Source: Takifugu bimaculatus (Eukaryota; Chordata; Actinopteri; Tetraodontiformes; Tetraodontidae). Taken from it: a DNA stretch of 64,000 bases. The stretch is taken from the NCBI GenBank assembly GCA_004026145.2, contig CP034976.1, forward strand, positions 2,109,296 through 2,173,295, in the 5' to 3' direction. A program made the position numbers and the translations under genes. Each line of letters begins with the position of its first letter. Positions within the stretch are counted from its first letter, which is position 1. The notes beneath the pieces are model-generated. The model searched no databases. It worked only from the letters and a program-made list of their open reading frames with translations, and was not told the origin of the DNA. This document shows, piece after piece, positions 56,635 through 64,000 of the stretch.

Positions 56635-59041
56635 GTGAGTAACTGTGCGTGTGTTCGGGCATTCACACTGATATAGATGTATGTCCCATTATAAAGGCTT
56701 CTGGTTAGAAAATGCGGGTTTTCTCTCCATATCTGAAATCCCCCTGTCGTCCAGGGGAAGTATAGATTCAAACCCCTGCCTCCCCGTCAGCCCAGGGGAC
56801 TAATGCAGTCAAGTGGACCATCAGAACCACATCAGTAGAAAACCTTTTGGTTCAGTCTCGGCAGACGTGCACGAACAGACCAATGACCTCACTGTCTGCC
56901 AACGGAGCCACAGCCTCCACCATCATTTCAAAAGGATGAGAGACTAGAATAAAATAGCAGTAACATTCATCAGTGCTGGAGAAGCATCCCCAGGAGAACT
57001 CTGACACCAGCTTTCTGATGACTTGAACAGACACCAACTTGTTATAGATCCAGTGAACTGAAGAGGTCCAAAAGGGAATGAAAACCTGCCTGAATTTCAC
57101 TTTTGCACGGCACCAGAGAGCAAGATGAAGACCAACTAAAGTAACTATGATGTTAATGCATCCCTAAAGGAAACAGCCCCACACACAGCTCACACTGCTA
57201 CAACACACACTTTGACACTTGTCTTTCATTTCTAACATCATTCAAACCTGATTTCTGAATTATTCAAAGCTCATCAGCGCCCACGTGCAAAGTGTGCAAA
57301 AGTGTGCACGTGTGCATGTGGTGTAGGCATGGCTGATACCGCGTTCCCATGTGCAGGAACAGCTCGGCGGTTCCCGGGTCTTTGCTGTGAGCCTGCAGGA
57401 GCCGCCAGGCTTCCAGGCTGTGAGCTGAGCTCTGTGCTGACAGCCTCTGACCTCGGAGCTCCCCGGAGATGAATTTCTCCTGCAGCACATCAAAGACACA
57501 TCAGCAGAAAGGAATGATGGGAGAAGCAAAATAATCACGTTAGATGAAAGCCGAGTCCCGTTACCTCCAATATGATTCTACTTTCCATCTCTGAAATGTG
57601 AGCACATGAGCTGAAGCAAAAATAAATGAGGATGACATCCGTCTACCCTGAGGTGTATTTTAGACCCGATGTTATGCTTGGCCCCGCAGCCTGTGCAAAT
57701 AGCTTTTAATATAAGGAGATCAGGCTTCCTGCCAACGACAGCAATGAACATATAAATAATACTGAGTCAACACACAGGGAGGAAACCAGGAAGAATTGAT
57801 TTTCATTCATGTGAACCGGTGACACTGGCCAGTCCTCACTTCTGACAGGAGACATCAAGCTTTTAAGCTTTCAGCTTTGGCTCCAACAAGGAGTGGAAGC
57901 TGTCATTAAAGTACACTCTCAGGACATGTGAGCCTTATTAGGTTGGCTTGCACTTAAGTCTGCAGAGGCAGCTCAGTGGTGAACGTGCACATGCTGAGCA
58001 CCCGGGTGAGAAACTAATGCATTCTGGGGGTGCACGTGGAAAAGAATCCTCTGTTTAAACACAGGTTTAAATAACATGAAACCTAATGGAAAATTCCTGG
58101 AACGAGAGGGAAGGTCAGGCAGAGGGGAGGCAGACCGGGCTCCAAACAGCCCTTCCTCTGTTCACTCCCCTTCCTCGGCCAGGCTAATGCAGCGGAGGAA
58201 AGCTCAGGTACAGAAATCCCATCCAGTTAAATCCACTTAAATTCCCCAGCAGTGTTACCTTTCACGTGTAAACGTTTCCTTCGTTTGCCGACATCTCAAA
58301 GTCTAAACCCCGATTATTTTCCGCAGGTAAAATCAAAATGTGGGTTTAAAGTTGCCGGGATGTCATTTTTGACCATTGCCTGAGTGTGTGGGAATAAGGT
58401 CCAACGCTGCCTCACTGTCCAGCGCTGCTGCAAGAGCAACTGGATGTTTTCATGATTCAGGACTTCCCAGGAACACAGTCAGTGTTTGATGAGGAAGAAT
58501 GTTGTTACAGCACCATTGGGAGGTAATTGGGAGTTCAGCAGCTCCTGGTCCAAATAATTCCCCCAAGAGTTCCACGCTAGGTGAGATGGACAGAACATGT
58601 GAAGAGAGGGTAAAACTGAGAGCCGTCAGGTGGATTTATTCAGGTGTGATCAAAGGCTGGTGTGGAACCACTGAAGAGGTGAAGAAGGGAGCTTGTAGCT
58701 GTAACTGGGCGGTTTGGAGCTCCAAGTGTCCAGGAAACATCTGTGGGAGTGCTGGACTGCTGAGCGATGCCTGTGTAATGTCCAGTTATTGTTTCAAAGT
58801 TTGGAGTCAGCCAGGACACCGTGACAATCGCCACGGAAACACAAAAACAAATGTGGAGACGTTAGGAACTGTGATGTTCTGACCAGCAGTGGTTGTCGGG
58901 GCGGTTTGATGGAGCACCCTCCTTCCTGCAGCTCTGACCCTCCCATATCTGGAAGGGAAAACACGGAGGTCATAGAGGGTGTAGTCTTCTGGGGAACGTC
59001 CTGTGATGGAACAGCTGCTGCAGAACGGCCAAGCAAAGGCT

Positions 59042-59065
59042 GGGGGGGGGGGGGGGGGGGGGGGG
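59042..59065. repeat. 24-base G run
   Basis: Uninterrupted guanines in tgfb2 intron 1. Confidence 0.95.
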
Positions 59066-60504
59066 CAGCAAACAGTTGGTTGTTGGGACAGTGTGAAGAT
59101 GTGAGAGAAAAGGGATGGAGTGAGAGTTAATTAGCACCCTGGTGCCACCGAAGAGATGGAGAGCTACGCGAAGAACAGGTTGAAGAACTGGAAAGCTGAT
59201 GCCACCAGGGAGACTGGGGTTGTTGGGGGGGGGGAACTCATGTGACCTGTCCCAGAGAAGGAGAAAAAAGGGATAAACAAAGAAACATGAGCACTGGAGT
59301 GTAGTGGAGATGTTGACATGGAAGACGCTGGGGGGTGGATTGGGTCCAAACTGGCACCCTGGTACCAGTAAATCCAGGGAGTGCTGGATGGGATGACATG
59401 GTGAGTGATGAATGAATGATGACATCATCTGTGGGAACAAGTTGTTTTCATTGAAAGGTTCTGGTCCACCGAGCTGGAAGAATATTTCCTGACTGGTGGA
59501 GGGAGAACATGAACAATGGCAGAGAAACCTCCAAGTTCTCTCTATTAAAAGAGCAAGCCGTGCATGCCGCTCCTCACCAGCCACCAGCGTGCACGCCTCA
59601 CGGTGGCGGCACCATCAGGCCTGGATTTAGGACCACTTCAGGGGTTTTCAGCTGGAGATTTGAGGGTTTTATGTCTTTAAACTCACCAGTTCAGGTTGTT
59701 TAACACCAAGGAGCTGACCTCAGCAGTACTGTTAATGAAGGTCTTTCTGAGAACTCTGACGGTGTGAAATGATCTGATAATTACAATGTCCAACACTCTT
59801 CACATGGCTGAACACAAACACACACACACACTCGCGCGCAGGAGTGTCCACAGCTGAAAATATGAACGCTCCACTGACAAGCTTGGCAGTGATTTCAAAG
59901 AGCAGCAAGTTTCTGGGAGTGATCGCGGGGAGCCAAAGATTTACTGCTCAGTTTCAAAGCAAACATTCCCCACATGCTGCACTCAGCTTTTATTTAGTGA
60001 GCTGAACTCAGCGGCAGTAATTAGTTCTGCATCAGGTACCCGGTTGAGATAGATTGAAACTATGTACAGTTGTAAACATTTGACCATGAAGGACCAACTG
60101 AATTGCAACCTAAACACACACGTTATTACCTAGCTAGAACCTGAGTGTACTACTGGAGAAGGACCCATTTCTGGTCCTGGAACAGTGATGGCACCCAGGT
60201 CAGAAGCCTCTACTGCTATAAGAGCAGCACTGATCCAGCATGACTGTGTCTCAGAGATCTAAGAGTTGTCTTCTGGTCCCCCTGGTCCCCAGTCCTTCAT
60301 CAACCTTGATCTCACCCTCCAGTGGCACCAACAACCAGCCATATTGAGCTCTAGGAAGGAAGCTTGTTGCTTTCAGTAGAACTTTTCCTTGGTTTTAGTG
60401 TACAACCCCTTTTTTCAGTCACCGGAGAACCCTAATTGACCCTTGACCCTGATTGACCCTTCAACAAGGAGTTTAGATGTTTCTGAATTACTGAAGCACC
60501 AAAC

Positions 60505-60777
60505 TGTAAACTGTCTGCCTATTCTCTCCTCTCCTCTACCTGTCCTCCCCCCTTCTCCTCTCCCCCCCCCCCCCCCCCCCCCATCAGCAGGAGGGTCCCC
60601 CCTCATGAGCCTGGTCCTGCTCAAGGTTAAAGGGGAGTTTTTCCTGCCACTGTTGCTTGTTGGGGGTCAGGCCCTGGGATTCTGGAAAGCGCCTAGAAAC
60701 AATTTTGATTGTAACAGATGCTAGGTAGGTAGGTAGGTAGGTAGGTTGGTTGGTTGGTTGGTTGGTTGGTTGGTTGG

Positions 60778-60850
<73 letters not shown>
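60505..60850 (+). mobile_element. LINE 3' end with tetranucleotide tail
   Basis: Contains the fish L2-like 3' UTR: a 21-base C run (60562-60582), CATCAGCAGGAGGGTCCC, TTAAAGGGGAGTTTTTCCT, the stretch TGGGGGTCAGGCCCTGGGAT, then GCGCCTAGAAACAATTTTGA. It ends in a tail that changes along its length: TAGG, then TTGG, then TTGA units (60722-60850). No coding part remains. Confidence 0.75.
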
Positions 60851-61249
60851 AGGCAACGTTCTCCATCTGTTCTTGGTCCAGCTGTCTGCATGAGTGATCA
60901 CACAAGTTGATTATAAAGTGAATATTAAGCAATATAACTGCAGTAAACACTTTAAAATATGGTGATATAGTTGTGAAAATGATGCACGTGCACACACAAG
61001 TGCACGTGTGTTATAATGTTTACTTTAGTTTAGACTGTACACTGACATACACTTCAGTATAAAAAGCACCAGTAAAGTTCTGAAAACCAAAAATGCATCA
61101 AATGATGTCGTCTGATGCTGTGACTCAGGAGCCACATGTGAAAAGAGAAAATGGTGGAGTGGAAGTTGCTGAAATGGTCCAGTGAGAGCTCCAGGAGCAG
61201 GTTCAGCATACGTGGTTGGTGTTCGGGCTGAGGTCGTCATTGCCTGTGG

Positions 61250-61930
61250 TGCTGGTGGGTGGAGGTGCTGGGATCACCATCTGGTGGGTGGAGGTGCTGG
61301 GATCACCATCTGGTGGGTGGAGCAGCTGGGATCACCATCTGGTGGGTGGAGCAGCTGGGATCACCATCTGGTGGGTGGAGCAGCTGGGATCACCACCTCT
61401 GCCTGTGGTGCTGGTGGGTGGAGGTGCTGGGATCACCACCTCTGCTTGTGGTGCTGGTGGGTGGAGGTGCTGGGATCACCACCTCTGCTGTGGTGCTGGT
61501 GGGTGGAGGTGCTGTATCACCATCTGGTGGTGGAGGTGATGGGATCACCACCTCTGGCCTGTGGTGCTGTGGGTGGAGGGGCTGGGATCACCACGGTCTG
61601 CCTTGGTGCTGGTGGGTGGGAGGTGCTTGGATCACCATCTGGTGGTGGAGCAGCTGGATCACCATCTGGTGGGTGGAGCACTGTGGATCACCATCTGGTA
61701 GGTGAGCATCTGGGATCACGCATCTCTGCCTGTGGTGCTGGTGGTGGAGTGATGGATCACCACTCTGCTGTGGTGCTGGTGGGTGGAGCAGCTGGGATCA
61801 CCACCTCTGCCTGTGGTGCTGGTGGGTGGAGTGCTGGGTCAACCTCTGCGTTGGGTGGGTGGGTGCTGGGATCACCACCTCTGCTGTGGTGCTGGTGGGT
61901 GGAGGTGCTGGGATCACCACCTCTGTTCTC
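61250..61930. repeat. 29/43-bp minisatellite
   Basis: Repeats of GCTGGGATCACCATCTGGTG followed by GGTGGAGCA (29 bp), and a longer form with CACCTCTGCCTGTGGTGCTG inserted. Copies in the middle are eroded by single-base losses. Confidence 0.9.
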
Positions 61931-62119
61931 ACATTGGACCAGCTGCAGCTGCTGTTCCACCATCACTCCTGACAGCCAACTCTTGTTGCGTAAGAGCAGG
62001 GAGGAATGTGGAGGTCTGAGACTGCAGATCTTTCTGTGTTGTTTACCAGATCCTGTGGAGGGTGGTGTAACAGGAGCAGCGTAACGTGCACAGATGGGCT
62101 CAGAGGGGCTGTGGCTACT

Positions 62120-62121
<2 letters not shown>

Positions 62122-62190
<69 letters not shown>

Positions 62191-62206
62191 GTGTGTGCGT
62201 GTATGT
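62122..62206. repeat. GT microsatellite
   Basis: About 32 GT units plus GTGC/GTAT at the right end, between two minisatellites. Confidence 0.95.
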
Positions 62207-62329
62207 GAGAAACGCCCCTTTTCAGTCTCTGTATCTGCTGATACATGAATAACAGCTGAAACTTCTGGCTCACAGTCAGGGTGGATCCGTTGAACAAATG
62301 AATCCACGCAAGCACGCCAGCTCATCTCC

Positions 62330-63835
62330 AACATCAAGGGTCATCTTTAACATCAGGGGTCATATCTAACATCAGGGGTCATCTCCAACATCAGGGGTCA
62401 TCTCCAACATCAGGGGTCATCTTTAACATCAGGGGTCATTCTAAAATCATGGGTCATCTCCAACATCAGGGGTCATCTCCAACATCAGAGGTCATCTTTA
62501 CCAGCAGGGGTCATCCTTATCATCTGGGGTCATCTTCAACATCAAGGGTCATCTCCAACATCAGGGGTCATCTCCAACATCAAGGGTCATCTCCAACATC
62601 AAGGGTCATCTCCAACATCAGGGGTCATCTCCAACATCAAGGGTCATCTCCAACATCAAGGGGTCATCTCCAACATCAGGGGTCATCTCCAACATCAGGG
62701 ATCATCTCCAACATCAAGGGTCATCTCCAACATCAAGGGTCATCTCCAACATCAGGGGTCATCTCCAACATCAAGGGTCATCTCCAACATCAGGGATCAT
62801 CTCCAAAATCAAGGGGTCATCTCCAGCATCAGGGGTCATCTCCAACATCAGGGGTCATCTCCAACATCAAGGGTCATCTCCAAAATCCGGGGTCCATCTC
62901 AACATCAGGGTCATCTCCAACATCAAGGGTCATCTCCAAGCATCAAGGGTCATCTCCCACATCAGGGGTCATCTCCAACATCAAGGGTCATCTCCAACAT
63001 CAAGGGTCATCTCCAACATCAGGGATCATCTCCAACATCAAGGGTCATCTCCAACATCAGGGGTCATCTCCAACATCAGGGGTCATCTCCAACATCAAGG
63101 GTCATCTCCAACATCAGGGGTCATCTCCAACATCAAGGGTCATCTCCAACATCAGGGATCATCTCCAACATCAAGGGTCATCTCCAACATCAGGGGTCAT
63201 CTCCAACATCAGGGGTCATCTCCAACATCAAGGGTTATCTCCAACATCAGGGGTCATCTCCAACATCAAGGGTCATCTCCAACATCAAGGGTCATCTCCA
63301 ACATCAGGGATCATCTCCAACATCAAGGGTCATCTCCAACATCAGGGGTCATCTCCAACATCAGGGGTCATCTCCAACATCAAGGGTCATCTCCAACATC
63401 AGGGGTCATCTCCAACATCAAGGGTCATCTCCAACATCAAGGGTCATCTCCAACATCAGGGATCATCTCCAACATCAGGGATCATCTCCAACATCAAGGG
63501 TCATCTCCAACATCAGGGATCATCTCCAACATCAAGGGTCATCTCCAACATCAGGGGTCATCTCCAACATCAGGGGTCATCTCCAACATCAAGGGTCATC
63601 TCCAACATCAAGGGTCATCTCCAACATCAGGAGTCATCTCCAACATCAAGGGTCATCTCCAACATCAAGGGTCATCTCCCACATCAGGGGTCATCTCCAA
63701 CATCAAGGGTCATCTCCAACATCAAGGGTCATCTCCAACATCAGGGGTCATCTCCAACATCAAGGGTCATCTCCAACATCAGGGGTCATCTCCAACATCA
63801 GGGGTCATCTCCAACATCAAGGGTCATCTCCAACA
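62330..63835. repeat. 19-bp minisatellite, about 79 copies
   Basis: Unit GGGTCATCTCCAACATCAG or ...CAA in highly regular register. Every unit carries GGGTCA. Units ending in AGG and AAG are interspersed in recurring blocks, suggesting higher-order duplication. Confidence 0.95.
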
Positions 63836-64000
63836 TCAACCCTGCTCATGTGAGCAGAGGGTTCTCCTTCACTGAGGGGGTGAATGTGCTGACAGAGCGG
63901 CCGGGCCCTCTGACCCTGGTGCTGAAGTCCCCACTGAGGGGGGTTCCTCTGTGTGGAGGCAAGACCCCACATGCTGCTGGACACTTGTTTAGGTCCCTGA

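Larger units (their letters stand above)
56635..64000 (+). other. tgfb2: tgfb2 intron 1 (5' part)
   Basis: Everything after the exon 1 donor to the end of the window. No second exon was found. It holds a 24-base G run (59042-59065), a LINE 3' end (60562-60850), a paired E-box (60985-61008) and two minisatellites (61250-61930, 62330-63835). Between 56,640 and 60,400 I see nothing that can be supported as a gene. Confidence 0.75.

Noticed and set aside
61182..62084. 300-codon Trp/Gly/His-rich frame
   Set aside because: Explained by the 29/43-bp minisatellite; lies inside tgfb2 intron 1.
62330..63835. CRISPR-like array
   Set aside because: Unit is 19 bp with no unique spacers, and the genome is vertebrate; it is a minisatellite.

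Overview
This window is nuclear DNA from a ray-finned fish, most likely a percomorph teleost. The genes have short GT-AG exons with vertebrate exon phases, the protein sequences are fish-like, and the repeats are typical of teleosts: an L2/Maui-like LINE with a TTGA tail, a decayed Tc1-like transposase, hAT-like and pogo/Tigger-like non-autonomous elements, very long CA/TG microsatellites and several kilobase-scale minisatellites. No bacterial, viral or CRISPR content was seen.

Layout. Positions 1-32,400 form a gene-poor flank: no exon could be supported there, only tandem repeats (notably about 930 bp of AGC/AGT triplets at 8.4-9.4 kb, a 2.5 kb 11-bp minisatellite at 11.7-14.25 kb and a 10-bp minisatellite at 30.8-31.4 kb), two intact-ended non-autonomous DNA transposons (15,993-16,481 and 22,455-23,095), one Tc1 relic, and a few candidate nuclear-receptor sites. 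Positions 32,430-41,650 hold a complete vegfa gene on the + strand (seven coding exons, 191 aa, heparin-binding VEGF165-like form) with a plausible hypoxia-responsive promoter and a long 3' UTR. A 5'-truncated, internally deleted LINE follows at 41.8-43.0 kb, then more repeats, including a 13-bp minisatellite and an 88-bp hairpin.

Positions 46,750-51,450 hold two minus-strand genes for multi-pass, Gly/Ala-rich membrane proteins that I do not recognise. Both have a tiny first coding exon, a phase-1 intron and one large exon, which suggests a tandem duplicate pair; the downstream one has a reading-frame break. Head-to-head with the upstream one is rrp15 (52,035-53,712, five exons, 284 aa, rRNA processing). 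Then comes tgfb2, of which only the promoter and coding exon 1 (56,289-56,634) are in the window; the rest, 56.6-64 kb, is its first intron, carrying a LINE 3' tail and two large minisatellites.

How the genes relate. vegfa and tgfb2 are secreted cystine-knot growth factors that act in vessel and tissue growth; rrp15 is a housekeeping nucleolar factor. The rrp15-tgfb2 adjacency is conserved with human chromosome 1q41, whereas human VEGFA lies on chromosome 6, so vegfa's position beside them reflects fish-specific or ancestral rearrangement. I could not decide whether this vegfa is the 'aa' or 'ab' teleost duplicate. The most interesting signals are a stop codon that would be created if vegfa exon 5 were joined directly to exon 8, several nuclear-receptor direct repeats in and around vegfa, the unrecognised membrane-protein pair with a possible interferon-response site, and a TG microsatellite that replaces the pyrimidine tract of an rrp15 splice acceptor.
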